Shown: piece after piece, positions 51,685 through 64,000 of the stretch
Layout: the number at the start of each line of letters is the position of its first letter
Position numbering within the stretch: the first letter of the stretch is position 1
Assembly (NCBI RefSeq): GCF_910589235.1
Contig: NC_060956.1
Span: 20,024,473 to 20,088,472, forward strand
Reading direction: 5' to 3'
DNA from: Vespa crabro
Taxonomy: Eukaryota; Arthropoda; Insecta; Hymenoptera; Vespidae
DNA: 64,000 nt
Translations under genes and position numbers: made by a program
The notes under the pieces: generated by a model
Told to the model about the DNA's origin: nothing
What the model saw: the letters and a program-made list of their open reading frames with translations, nothing else
The model's database searches: none

Positions 51685-52304
51685 GTAAGTTTCTTTAATA
51701 TTTAATGTTTTTTTCTTTTTTTTTTCTTTTTTTTTTTTTTTGTTCATGTTCACGTTTATACGTCTTACTGTAATTCTCATGGATATTTTCGAATATAAAG
51801 GTAGAAAGAATGATGATCATTGACCGTGTTTTCGTTTTTTATTTTTCTTTTTTTGTTTTTTGTTTTTCTAGATTCTCAGACAAATTATTCGAACACAAAT
51901 ATGTATTACAATCATATTATATATATATATAAGAAAGGGTGAACGATCATATAGTGTATATTTTTTTGTCATCGTGGAATTATTTTTCAAAGTGTTTTTG
52001 ACTTGTTTCAACGTGCATGAGTGCACGCGTACACGCTGACCACGTTACCATTTTTATACCAAGAGATTCTTGAATGAAAATCTACGTGTATCGAATTGTG
52101 AATGGATCAAATGTGTTTAAGTGATTCCAAAATGTCGTGAGAATTTTGTTAAAAATGTATTCTGTTAGAGATAGGATTCGTTTGAAAAGAAATTTTCTTT
52201 TTCGTGAACGATCGAAAGAAGCAGTATGGCCGCCCTTTCGAGTGCTTTAAGAAGCATACGTTTTCGTATCGAAGTGGTTGCTAACGAATTAAAGTTCGTT
52301 CTTA

Positions 52305-52337
<33 letters not shown>

Positions 52338-52655
52338 ATTTCTTTCTCTCTCTTTCTATCTTTCTTCTCAGTTTTTTCATTGAAATTATAGTGGTTTTTT
52401 TTATCTACGAAATCGTGTTTTATAGAAATCGAGAGTAACGAAGACAGTGCATTTAAATTCGTCGTCATCGCGGTTATTGTCGTCATAATTATAAATTATA
52501 AATTATTATTCATTCAGGCAGCTGATATTTACTTTTATCGATAAAAGGAAAAATTAAACCTTCTAAAAATTAATAAAGTATGTATTGCGATTTTCATGAG
52601 CGCTTATACGATCGCATTAAAAATCATGTGAAAATAAGAAAGATGGAGAGAGAGA

Positions 52656-52698
<43 letters not shown>

Positions 52699-53115
52699 AG
52701 AAGGAGAGAAAAAAAATTAGAACTTTCGACTCGGTTATTATCGAATATTTTTCTTTCTTCCATTTTTTATCTTTTTATACTCTTCTAATATTCGTACTAT
52801 ATAAACGACGTGAAACATGATAAGCACGTGGCGAGTTCTGAGTCGCCGTTAATGGTTCGAGAATTATGTTAATTCTTGGCAAAACAGATAAAGAAGGAAA
52901 CAAAGACAGAGACAGAGAGAGAGAAAGAAAGGAAGAAAGAAAGAGAAAGAAAAAGAGAAAGAGATACAAAATTACAAATTAGTTTTGACGTTAAACATAA
53001 GAAAAGATAAATTTGTTTCTTATTTAAATATATATGTATAGATACGCATATATACACACCCACGCATATATATATATATATACACTTGTATGTAATGTAT
53101 ACATATATACTATGA

Positions 53116-54300
53116 TAATTTCGGGAATCATGACCCACTTTTTTTTAATGCTTCAGTATATTGTCTGTATAATAGGTATTATGTTTGTAAAAGTAAATAA
53201 GTGAAAAATTGTAATGTCAAGAATAAAACTAAAAAAGTAATTAAGATTTTAGTAAAAAAAAGAAATTGTTACCCCATGCAAAAGGCCATATCACCCATAT
53301 TGTATGAGTGAGATTAATCCCCGATGATTCAAAGTATCATTGTTTTAAAAGTAAAAAAAAAAAAAAAAAAAAAACAAAGAAATGCTTTTGCTGAAAGAAA
53401 GATTATTTCTTTTAGAAGAAGAAAAATCATTTCTTTTTCTTCCATAAAATTGTTCCACGAAGATTGCATAAATTAAAAAAACGTCAAACATTCTTCTTTA
53501 AAAATCATTTATCGCATTTCGCATGATCAAATTCATCTTCGTCTCCCTAAATCTGAAGCAATCAGCGTTATTTTTTCTCCTTTTCAAAATCTTTTTGGCC
53601 TACAAAATCTGAAAAAAATGTTCACCCAAAGTTGGATTTTTTGTAAGAGAACGTTTACATTTGAACATTAAATTTTGAACTCGTTTTGTTACTTTAGTCG
53701 CTCGAAACGTTTCGCATTTACGTTTTTTAATTCGTTGAATTATACCTGATGACATACCTAAGGATTGGATTAATTTTATTTAACATTGCGTCTGACGTTT
53801 TTATCGCCGGAATCTTTTTATTAATTATTTTCAAACTACAATCAGGTGAGACATATTCTGGTTCATTATTTTCCTTTGTGTTTCTTATTTTACTCTTATT
53901 TTACACGAGGCACACGTTATTCCGATTGTTGTTCTCCATTAAAAGAAAAAAAAAAAAAAAAAAAAAAAGAAAAAAAAAAGCGCAGAATATATCTTCGTCA
54001 TTAAAAATGATCAACACGAAGAATAAAAGTTCATCATTTCCTATAAGCAGTCAGTTTTACATGAAAAAAAGTTGAATTGTTTACGAATACAAATGACTTA
54101 TCTAATTTCTCAATTGAAAACAAATCAAGAAATATTCTTTACGTGTTATATTAATAATTATCAATTTTACTCTGTGATAATTATCAATTATCAATTTTAT
54201 TGAAAATAATTGAGAATCGGAGTGTATCTACGAAATGTTTACGAAAAATCGAGTTGTCTCAAAGTTACAAGGTCATCTCACCCGGAATTACCCTATATAT
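53116..54300. mobile_element. Candidate decayed DNA transposon
   Basis: The right end (54,271-54,300) contains a GGTCATCTCACCC block followed by GGAATTACCC. A similar block, GGCCATATCACCC, is at about 53,285 in the same orientation, and a degenerate inverted counterpart (TAATTTCGGG...ATGACC) is at 53,116-53,134. Repeated unusual motifs at the ends of a 1.2-kb interval suggest an old terminal-inverted-repeat element or several overlapping remnants. No transposase motif was recognised. The similarity is short and could be chance. Confidence 0.25.
53749..54075 (+). other. Uncharacterised ORF with two hydrophobic segments (doubtful)
   Basis: ATG-initiated frame of 108 codons with two hydrophobic stretches (about residues 7-30 and 40-60) and a Lys-rich tail made by a poly-A run. 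A consensus donor (TCAG|GTGAGA) lies after codon 32, so the first segment could be an exon. T-rich DNA yields hydrophobic frames by chance, and no family was recognised. It lies inside the candidate transposon interval. Confidence 0.2.
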
Positions 54301-55301
54301 GTGAATTTAAGACATGTGAATAGATGATAAGAAGATTTATGTTCTTTGAAATATCTCATGTTGAAGTACATGTACAATACCAATTACATAAGTTGTTAAA
54401 ACTTAAATAATTTGATTAGATGTATCTTCTTCTTTTTTTTTTTTTCTTTTTCACTCTAATCTTTTTCAATCATTATTATCTTTTTCTTTTTTTCTTTTCT
54501 TTTTCTTTTTTTTTTTTTTTCCTAAAGACGTTAACAGATGAATCAAGAGAGTGAACTGTATTCGTCAGTACGAAAAGCAAGTTCGGAAAATCCGGTCGGC
54601 GACCCACGTGGTCTATTGATTTTCTTGGTCGCCACGCCATTCCACTCTACTCCACTTCACTCTTCTCAGTGATGGAAACTGGCCTCTTCGACTTCACTTA
54701 ATGTCTCGCGAATATCACGTTCCTTCTAGTATTCCTTTCTACGATGAAAATTTAATTAAGAAAGAAAGAAAGAAAGAAAGAAAAAGATAAAAAAAAAAAC
54801 AAACTAAATATAAAGAAAAAAAAAAAAAAGTAAAATAAAATAAAGTGATAAGGAGGGGGAGGGACAAAAGAAATAAAAAAAGACTCGAAGCAAATTTATT
54901 ACGAATTATTTCAATGAGTTATCATGAAAGTGTGATGTAAGTCGAAAATTATAGAAAAGAAAAACAATATTATTAGTTTATTGTCTGTGATCTAATCATA
55001 CGACGAATTACTTGATAAACGAATTTCTTTTTTTTTTTTTCTTTTTTTTTTTTTCTTTTTTATTGATGATTCATTCTTAGATTACTTTTATAATCATCGA
55101 TTCATTTACATACGTATCAATAAGTGTCCATCTCATTTAATTCCGTCGTATCAATTGTATTTGTATTTTTCTATTACGCACGAGGAAATGCGTGAAATAA
55201 TACGTATATTATTTATTAATTAATTCTTATTTTTTTGAAAAATCATTGTTCGAAATCAAATTGAATATTTTTACGAATAGATTAAATTAAAAAATACAAG
55301 A

Positions 55302-55351
<50 letters not shown>
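55302..55351 (+). repeat. (AAT)n trinucleotide array
   Basis: About 16 uninterrupted AAT units, the only long AAT array in the window. Confidence 0.9.
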
Positions 55352-55353
<2 letters not shown>

Positions 55354-55877
55354 GAAAGGATATAATTGAGACGATTCGAGGCAAATTTTTTATTGAGAAA
55401 AAATTATAATGAATTATTTCTAAATATATGACAGGTGTGTCTCATCATTCAATTTTGTCATTTTAAATATTTTCGTTAGACGTTTCAATTTTCTAACATA
55501 GATAAGGATATATACATATGTATGCCTGAAAAAAGATTTATGGATTAAACCCTTCTTTTTTTTTCTTTCTTTTTTTTTTTTTTTCCTTCGTCAGATTTAT
55601 TCGTTTTGAATTTTCATTCAAATCAAATGTTATTCTAAGTATCAGACATTCCACTCGCAAACAGATCGATGACAGCGTGTCTTTGCTCTTTTCGTGAGTA
55701 CCTTAAGTACAGTTCATGTCGTACGTGGGTCGTTGGCGCTGATGTTAGCGTAAGATCAATAAAAGTGATGTAACATTTGAAGGGAGTTTCGTATGCCATC
55801 CATTCCATCCACGATTGAAAATTGAATAACCCTAACAAACATACCAATAGATTATATTTAATTATCGTATAGGAGAA

Positions 55878-55908
<31 letters not shown>

Positions 55909-56705
55909 TAAGAAAGGAAGGAAGACATTGACGTTGAAACGATTCAGATATTATTATTTATCCTGTGAATTTTTTTTACGTTCTATTTTCTATATTGTAT
56001 TTTCAGAGGTAAAAATATTGTACGATATTACGAAATAAAAAATTTTTTCAAAAGATTTTCTTTATACTTCATTAAAAAGCATATTTAACACTTTTATCAT
56101 AATTTTAACAATTTTAATACTTTAATCGACATTATATCTCTGCGTATTATATAATATAACGCTTATTTATATATAATAATATAATGCGTATATACAACGC
56201 GTATAGTATTCGAAGATAATTACTTCGTTAATAAATAATTCGCACAACTTTCGTAATTTTATTTCGCACATGGCAATAGAGCTGGTTATATGTGTGGTGA
56301 GTTCTTGAAAAGGCACGTGGTCGATATTGGAGTGTGGTAAGGAGAAAGTAATAAAAAAAAAAAAAAAAAAAAAAAAGAAAAAAAAAATAAAGAAGATAAA
56401 ACAAAAAAAGAAAGAAAAGTCATCGAGGCGTATATTGTGCACGAGAGAAAATCGATCGTAAAGATCGTTCAATGAAGGGCTTTATTATATATTACATATA
56501 TCAATAAAGAAATAAGTACAAATAGGTATATACGTACCTTACATATATAAATGATATTTTTGTACGATAACACAAAATTTTTATATGATCCTTCTTTACC
56601 TATCTGGTTATAATATATATGAAATACGATAAGAAATTATACGCACGTTTCACGTACACTAATGTACGAACCACGCAAGCTGTACTGAAGCTAAATTAAA
56701 GAGAG

Positions 56706-56743
<38 letters not shown>

Positions 56744-58236
56744 GACGAGTGTGCTATGTATAAGAAAGAGAGAGAGAGAGAGATTCAAAGAAGCAGTACG
56801 AGTGCCAGACTGACGCATTAGGACTACGAATTAGGGAGCGTCAAACTCGTCTTTTCATATAACGAAAGCCCTCCCGTAAAATCTTTACAACTTTTTGAGA
56901 CTGTTCAAAACGATTTGATATTTTTTTTTAAATATTTTTATCAGCAATACTCCGTAATATCACTTTGAAATTACATATTTATAATATATTTTTTATTTCA
57001 CTCTTTTTTTTGTTTTTTTCTTTTTCTTTTTTCTTTTCTTTTTTTTTTTTTTTGATCATTAAATTAATAATTTACATTAAAAGGGTTATTATTTATTAAA
57101 TATAAATTATAATTAATAAATTTATACTGTACTATATTTATATATATTATTTTTTGTATAATAACTTAATATAATTAAGTATAGTAAATAATATTATATT
57201 ATATTAAGTTCTATACAATATAGATTGTATAGAACTTAAAATAATATAACTATATTTATTAATATAGTTATATTATAGAATATATAAAATACTCTGTGTA
57301 TGTGTGTGTGTGTGTGTACAAATTTATACTATAAGTTTCACATTATATAATTTCTTATTCAAACATAAAAAAAAAAAAAAAAATTGACTTGAAGGCTAAT
57401 GATTGTGCAACTTGAAAACTACACATATTTATAATACAGATATAGACGTTCATAAATTTCATTCGGGTAAATTAAACAAGTCGAATATAGAATTGAGAAA
57501 GAAAAAAATAAAAAGAAGAAGAATAATCTCCCTTTATTTGTTTGATAAAACGCTTATCATATATTTGCAACAAATTATACCGTAGCAAATAATTCATTTA
57601 TCGCTTCTCCTGAATTCGTATTAATCACAGATATATTCAAGGAAAAAAAAAAGAAAAAAAAAAAAAGAAGTATGTACTATCTCATTGGATATTTGAATTC
57701 GATGGATAGGAACAAAAATAAAAAAGTTTAGGAATATAAATATAGATTAACAGTATATAAATATATGATTAATTTTATACGTGATAAGTGCTTCCATATA
57801 AATGATTTATAAATAGATCTATATATAAGATGTGCCATATTATATAAATTTACATTTATATTATCGATATTTACTTTTCTTTTTTTTTTATTTTTTTTTT
57901 TTTTTTTTTTTCATTTCTCTCGATCATCGAATCTATATAATAGATATAATAGATAGATATCTATATAATATTGATTCCCATAATGTAGATCTATATAAAA
58001 TGTATTAATCTTATTTTGTATTATTTTGTACTATTTATAGATCGTTCATATATATATATATATATATATATAGGTATAGATAATTTTTCATTTTTTTTTT
58101 TTATATTATCGATTCTCGAAGTGACCTCTTCGATTTAATATATATATATATATGTATAATATATACATACACACAAGAAGTATTTCACGAACACGTTCTT
58201 ACTGTATACGCTTAAATGAACATGAAAGAGAGAGGA

Positions 58237-58267
<31 letters not shown>

Positions 58268-58532
58268 CAGTGTATAAAAGAATGAAAGAGACAGAAACTC
58301 GCAATCTTTCTTTCATGTGTCTCGTTTTCTCTGAATAAGTTCTCACTAACACTACACAAAGAGATTCTCTCCCATTTATCCTTATTTTCTTCCTCTCGTT
58401 TGAGATTCTCTCTTCTTACTTCTGTCTCTCTTTCAAACGTTAATACGATACTCGGCACCGAGCTACGACCAACTGACGTTGAACTTTCTACCTTTTTCTT
58501 CCTCTTCCTAACAAAAAAGTTCGTGATTTATA

Positions 58533-58567
<35 letters not shown>

Positions 58568-58882
58568 ACATATATATAAATATATATAAAAAATTAGAAA
58601 GTTTATAAAACGTGTACAACGAGGAAATTAGTTCACTAAGATGGTTTTATTACGAAGTGAAAACTGTACGAGAATTCTATATACCTATGGCACCTTTGGT
58701 AGGTAACAAACACACACATACATACACACACACGCACACAATATATATATATATATATATTTCTATACATATATAAATTAAATTAATACATATATAAAAG
58801 TTTATAACAAAGGAAGTGTAAATCATGCGAAAATTCTATACACGTATATCTTTGGTAAATAGGATAGATACGTACATATACT

Positions 58883-58926
<44 letters not shown>

Positions 58927-60813
58927 TCGCATTTATTAGAAGACTAAAATTTTTCCTTGCTTCTTTTTTTATTATCATTCAAATCAGTTATTTTATCTAC
59001 AGCTACGTATACGCATATATTTAAATAATATATTTTTGTTTGCGTACGTAAAGTTAACTTTAACTTCAACGTCGTAAACTTAATATCTCAATATTATTGA
59101 TCTATTTTTTTTTTATTACTGTGTTTAAGAAATACGTGTGATAAGAAATATGCGTAAGCATTTTTAACTATCGATATTCATTCTTGAATTTATAATACAT
59201 ATACATATTTGTATACATATTTATTTTACATGTTCATTTATAATTTATTTCGATCGATAATGAATTGCATTCTCGAACGTTTTATATTCCCAGTGATATG
59301 TATGATATTGATTGTGGGGGAAAAAAGAAAGAAAGAAAGAAAAAAAAAAACCAAAAAAAAAATGATTGATGAAATGATCAAATAGTCGATCTATCAAATT
59401 CATAATTAACATTGTTTTTTGTTACTTTTGTGATTTCTTTCGTATATAATTTATTTTTTTTCTCTAATATATAATACATAAAAATTTTTTTAATACACAA
59501 TATTATTATATAGATCAAACAAGTACATTTGATTTCTCGTTTCTTAGAATATTATCTACGATATGAGTTTCGAGTATTTCAAACTACTTTTTCCCTAACC
59601 TAATCGGAAAAATTGTTTAATTGTTAAATTAAAAGTTGAAATACATGTATATATACTGTATAAAAAATTTAAGAAGTCGATAGTCGTAAAATATATATAA
59701 ATGTGTTTTTCTATACATACATAAGTGATACGTTAACATTTGCCACGTTATTTTTATCTATATTGATATAGATTTATCGATTTATAAGACTTTTTGCAGC
59801 TATTGAAAAATAATTCCTTCTTAATTTATGATAAGAGAGATAGAATTTTTTTCTAATGTTTTTATTAAAAATATCATTCTACAGTTATTAGAATAATTAT
59901 TGTTCCTTAATAATTAAACAGCTTTAATAGTTCTGATAATTACGCTAGATGTATAATTATACTAATTATAATAATTACATTGGGATATAACTATACTACA
60001 GATTTTTACAACTTTTTGTTTCTAGCCAGAGAAAAAAGACTGCTATATAAGAAAATTTTATAAAAACAAAATTCTTTATATTTTCCTAAAGTAAAAAAAA
60101 GAAAAAAAAATTTAAAGTGCAATTTGTAAAACATTCTTGTACAAATTATTTGAAAAATTGATCATTTTTATATAGAAAGATAGATTCATATAGAAAAATA
60201 CAGAAAGAAAGAGAAAGAGAGATCCATATAAATCTATATAATATTGATTTATCTATTTATATAGACCTATATATAATAAATACAATATAAACATATAAAA
60301 AAAAAAAAACAGATAGAAAACTAAAAAAAAAAAAAAAAAGAAAATGTCATATCAAATAAGATTGCAAAACTTACAAAATATTTCGATAATTTTTATAGTA
60401 TAACCGGTATCGACTAATTATCAATCAAACATAAGATAACATTTACTACTCTATCATTTTCGAAAATATATTTCAATTTTTAAAGTCTTACAACTCATGA
60501 TTACTTACTTACTCAACGTTAACTTGTAAGATAATTTACAAATCGACCTATAATTACTTATAATTACTTATTGCACCTGCATGTTCACGAAGTAAAATCA
60601 ATATATGTATATATGTATTTATTAAAAAGAAATCCTATCGATTGTAACAATATATACATAGGCAACAGCATATAAGTACATATATGCATACATAGGTGTA
60701 CTACCTTCTCTCTTATAAAATCAAGGCAGACTTCGATTACGATTTGATAGTAGATTTTTCTTATTACTTCGCGTAACCAAACGAGAATGGCATTTATAAT
60801 ATTTTCATATATG

Positions 60814-60849
<36 letters not shown>

Positions 60850-61133
60850 CATATGTATATATACACTATTTAGTTTACATATTAGAAGTGGCCGTTGATT
60901 TTAATTTAAGTTGGAACTGGTTTTTCAAATTAATTTCATTATTGGTTCGTTGACATAGAAAGGTGTGCATTTTAGATCGGCAATTCGATTGATCGATTTG
61001 TTCGTATGTAATTGTTTTCCAGTTTTTTTTCTCTTTTTTCGTCACTTTAATTTTATCGATAAAATTTTCACATTTCCATTAACTTTTTTTTAAATTTTTC
61101 TTATTGATATTTTTTATTTTTTTTATTTCGTTT

Positions 61134-61179
<46 letters not shown>

Positions 61180-61322
61180 ACTTACATATGTAACTTATTA
61201 CAAATTAGTCTTTTAAATAGCTTTATTTAAGGAAATGATTGTAGTTAATAATAACATTTAAATATGAGATTAATTGTTATTAGAATAACATTAGAGATAA
61301 TTTGCATTTATTTTCGAAATTG

Positions 61323-61371
<49 letters not shown>

Positions 61372-61654
61372 TATTATTTAATGTAATAATGATAGTAATT
61401 TATCTTTAATTCGATGTTAGATAACGATGAAACGAATTTGAATTTTCGCACGTGGAGAAATACTACTCATTTATTTTCAAGGACACATATATGTACACAC
61501 ACATATTATTTTTCAATATAGTAATAGTAATAGTAATAGTAGTAGTAGTACGCAATTAATAACTATCGAAATGAAAGGTTGTAGATATCAGGCATGGTTT
61601 CTAGAAAATATACTTGCTGTAGTTAATTTCTTTTGGCTATAGTGAGAGAATAAA

Positions 61655-61685
<31 letters not shown>

Positions 61686-62638
61686 AAGAGGAGAGGGAGA
61701 AAAGAGAAATAGAGATACATTATTCAAAAGAACGATAGAAATTTCTTGGAGGAAAATTTAAGAGAAGCTGCGTGATGTTCACGCTAGAATTATATATATA
61801 TATATATTCTCCTGTCTTTTATTAAAACAGGCTGAGAGAGAAAGAGATTGAGAGGGAGAGAGAGAGAGAGGAAAAGAATGAGAAGAAAAGTTGTTGAGTG
61901 TGATAATGATACACGTATATGTAAACGCCAACGTAAAAGAGCGCCTCTAGAAATCTTGGAAGTTGCATCTAAAAAAATGTGAAGAAAAAAAAAAAAAGAA
62001 AAAGAAAAAGGTGAAAAGACATAAAATCTCCGTGCCTGTTTAGAATTGTCTTTTTTCTTTTTTCTTCTTCTTTTTTCTTTTCTTTTTTTTTTTTTTTTTT
62101 GATTTTTTCTTTCTTCTTTTTTTATTTATGTTAGTAAAATTTTAAAAAAACTAAGGAATAATTTCAATTATCAAATGTTCGAATCATAGAAAACAAGTTG
62201 ATTAGTTAATTTTTATAATATTTGCAATTACCATTGTGATCCTTTCTTAGACAAAATTAGAATTCTTCTCTTAGACAATATTAGAATTAATAATAAAACG
62301 GAGAAATAGAAAATGAAGAAGTAAATAATTTTTGTAAGCGTTATTTATTACGCGTATACGATTAACCCAAATATTGTTCCATTAATTATTTATCGGCTAT
62401 ATTTTATCATACTTAAACTGATTGTATAATAATGAACTTTTTAAATGAAAACTAACAGCTCTTAATGTCCTTCGAGCTCATATCACACAATGCTCGTTAG
62501 AAGCGATAAATATCAAATTGCATATAGCGATAATTTTTTTTAGTCTCGTTCGTTTATTAGGTTTTCGAATGAACACGTAATTACTTTTTTCTCAATTGTT
62601 AATTAAAAAATAAAAAATATATAGATTGTTTACATAGG

Positions 62639-62690
<52 letters not shown>

Positions 62691-62737
62691 GGTGGATAAG
62701 CGCATACATAATAAATATTGTTTATATTTCAGTGAAC

Positions 62738-63117
62738 ATGTCGAAGTCAGGAAGCATTAAAGATGGCGAAAAGGGTCCTTATGATCCTGTGCCAACCAAT
62801 AATGACGCAGGAGGTGACGAAATTAAACTTGAAGCAAAAATGTCACTTCTCAATGGTGTCACCGTTATCGTTGGTTCGATCATTGGTTCTGGAATCTTTG
62901 TCAGTCCAACCGGTGTTTTAAAACATACCGGAAGTGTTAATGCTAGCCTTTTGGTATGGACCGCTTCAGGACTTTTTTCCATGGTGAGTTCTTTGCCATA
63001 AAATTTACGAAAGAGAAAATGAAAAAAAAAAAAACAGAAAAAATATTACATATGCATCTTTAAAAATATACAATTTATTAATATATTAGATATAATCTAA
63101 TAAAAAATTTTTACATA

Positions 63118-63148
<31 letters not shown>

Positions 63149-63916
63149 ATATTTTAATTGTTAACTAGATAACTATTATTAGTATATAATAGTATAGTGT
63201 TAGAGTGTATTACCATATTAGCACTATTACTATTAATATATTTATAAATATTATATCAATTGATAATATATTAAAAATATTTATTATGGATATAATTTTA
63301 TAAAAAAATTTTAATAAAAATATACCATTTTGTCTATTCGTGTTGTGTTGATTTTATTAGAAAAAAATAAAAAACAAAAAAAAAAAATAAAAAGAAACAT
63401 ATCTAAACGAACTTATTACCTTTTCAATACTTTATATTCACATGCTTTACATAATAATCTCTTTCTACGATCTTTCAATCTTTTAATCTTTTATCAATGA
63501 TAATATTTTTTATTATAATACGTTTAGATTCATTCTCTTGTAAAAGATAAATTCGAAAAAAGAAAAAAAAGAAAAAAACAGAAGAACAAAGCAAAAAAGA
63601 AGGAAGAAAAAAAATTCGATACACTTTAATTTACCTATTATTTTATTTATTTTTCTTTTTCACAAATAGGTAGGAGCCTATTGTTATGCCGAGTTGGGTT
63701 GTATGATAAGGAAGTCAGGAGCTGATTATGCGTATATCATGGAAACCTTTGGACCTTTTATGGCCTTTATAAGACTATGGATTGAGTGCATGATAGTACG
63801 GCCTTGCAGTCAAGCTATCGTGGCCTTGACATTTAGCATTTACGTTTTAAAACCTATTTTTCCTGATTGTGCACCACCAGATGATGCTGCACGATTACTT
63901 GCTGCCTGGTGTATAT
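62738..63916 (+). CDS. LAT-type amino-acid transporter (SLC7 light chain), 5' part only
   Basis: First two coding exons (62738-62983 and 63670-63916) of a heteromeric amino-acid transporter light chain, an APC-superfamily exchanger of large neutral amino acids at the plasma membrane. The N-terminus is hydrophilic (1-36). GSIIGSGIF at 46-54 is the unwound substrate-binding part of helix 1. Exon 2 reads GADYAYIMETFGPFMAFIRLWIE, then RPCSQAIVALTF and KPIFPDCAPPDDAA, closely matching human LAT1/LAT2. Cys149 lies where human LAT1 Cys164 forms the disulfide with 4F2hc/CD98. The acceptor at 62731-62732 lies only five bases before ATG, so most of the 5' UTR is in an upstream exon. The last exon here ends in phase 1 at a GTAAGT donor and the gene continues beyond the window. 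Drosophila relatives include JhI-21 and minidiscs; I cannot tell which is the orthologue. Confidence 0.93.
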
Positions 63917-63922
63917 GTAAGT

Positions 63923-63958
<36 letters not shown>

Positions 63959-64000
63959 AATTTTTTTAATTATGCCTCGTCATTAAAGTAACTGATGATT

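Larger units (their letters stand above)
51685..62737 (+). other. Probable long 5' intron or intergenic DNA before the SLC7 coding exons
   Basis: If the donor at 51,685 pairs with the acceptor at 62,732, this whole stretch is an intron; otherwise it is intergenic. It is very AT-rich with poly-A/T and AT arrays (58,060-58,072, 58,543-58,562, 58,885-58,924, 61,325-61,366 and 62,643-62,683). Apart from the possible transposon near 53-54 kb and a repeat-poor block at 54,540-54,720, nothing stands out. Confidence 0.4.

Noticed and set aside
52226..52438. ORF beginning MAALSSALRSIRFRIEV
   Set aside because: The first 29 residues look reasonable, but the frame then runs into a CT array and has no donor or homologue I recognise.
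1..64000. tRNA and rRNA genes
   Set aside because: Scanning by eye for a B-box (GGTTCGANTCC) with a matching A-box and for conserved rRNA segments gave nothing convincing; a covariance-model search was not possible.

Overview
This is a eukaryotic nuclear window. Split genes have canonical GT-AG introns, there are no operons, the background is AT-rich, and there is a very heavy load of (CT)n/(GA)n, (AT)n and poly-A/T microsatellites. Protein content and gene structure point to an arthropod, most likely an insect. The density of dinucleotide and tetranucleotide arrays would fit an aculeate hymenopteran (ant, bee or wasp), but that is an inference from composition and not proof.

Layout. Positions 1 to about 25,190 hold no gene I can support. 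This stretch is packed with microsatellites, including GC-rich CGG/CCG and CTG triplet arrays at 0.5-2.1 kb, and with short repeat-free islands that could be regulatory. Positions 26,118-40,752 form a compact gene cluster. It contains a 15-exon HMMR/RHAMM orthologue (minus strand), an oligosaccharyltransferase Ost3/Ost6 subunit of the MAGT1/TUSC3 type (plus), and a p90 ribosomal S6 kinase (RSK, plus). HMMR and MAGT1 are divergent, with 929 bp between their start codons. From 40,753 to 62,737 there is a long AT-rich stretch with no confident coding gene. It does contain a plausible 5'-UTR exon ending in a good donor (51,684), a promoter-like or exon-like block with CRE and CCAAT motifs (44,704-44,853) and a possible decayed transposon (about 53.1-54.3 kb). 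At 62,738 the first coding exons of an SLC7 light-chain amino-acid transporter (LAT type) begin; the gene runs off the right end.

The four genes are housekeeping or signalling genes with no common pathway: spindle and centrosome organisation (HMMR), ER N-glycosylation (MAGT1), ERK-PDK1 signalling (RSK) and amino-acid exchange (SLC7). Exon coordinates were worked out by hand from splice consensus and reading-frame continuity. All HMMR and RSK junctions keep the frame and give 1016 and 744 residues. I did not find an obviously new multi-gene system. The observations most worth checking are the conserved HMMR tail, an RSK C-terminal kinase carrying DLG in place of DFG, a hairpin between two alternative last exons of MAGT1, and the candidate transposon ends near 53-54 kb.
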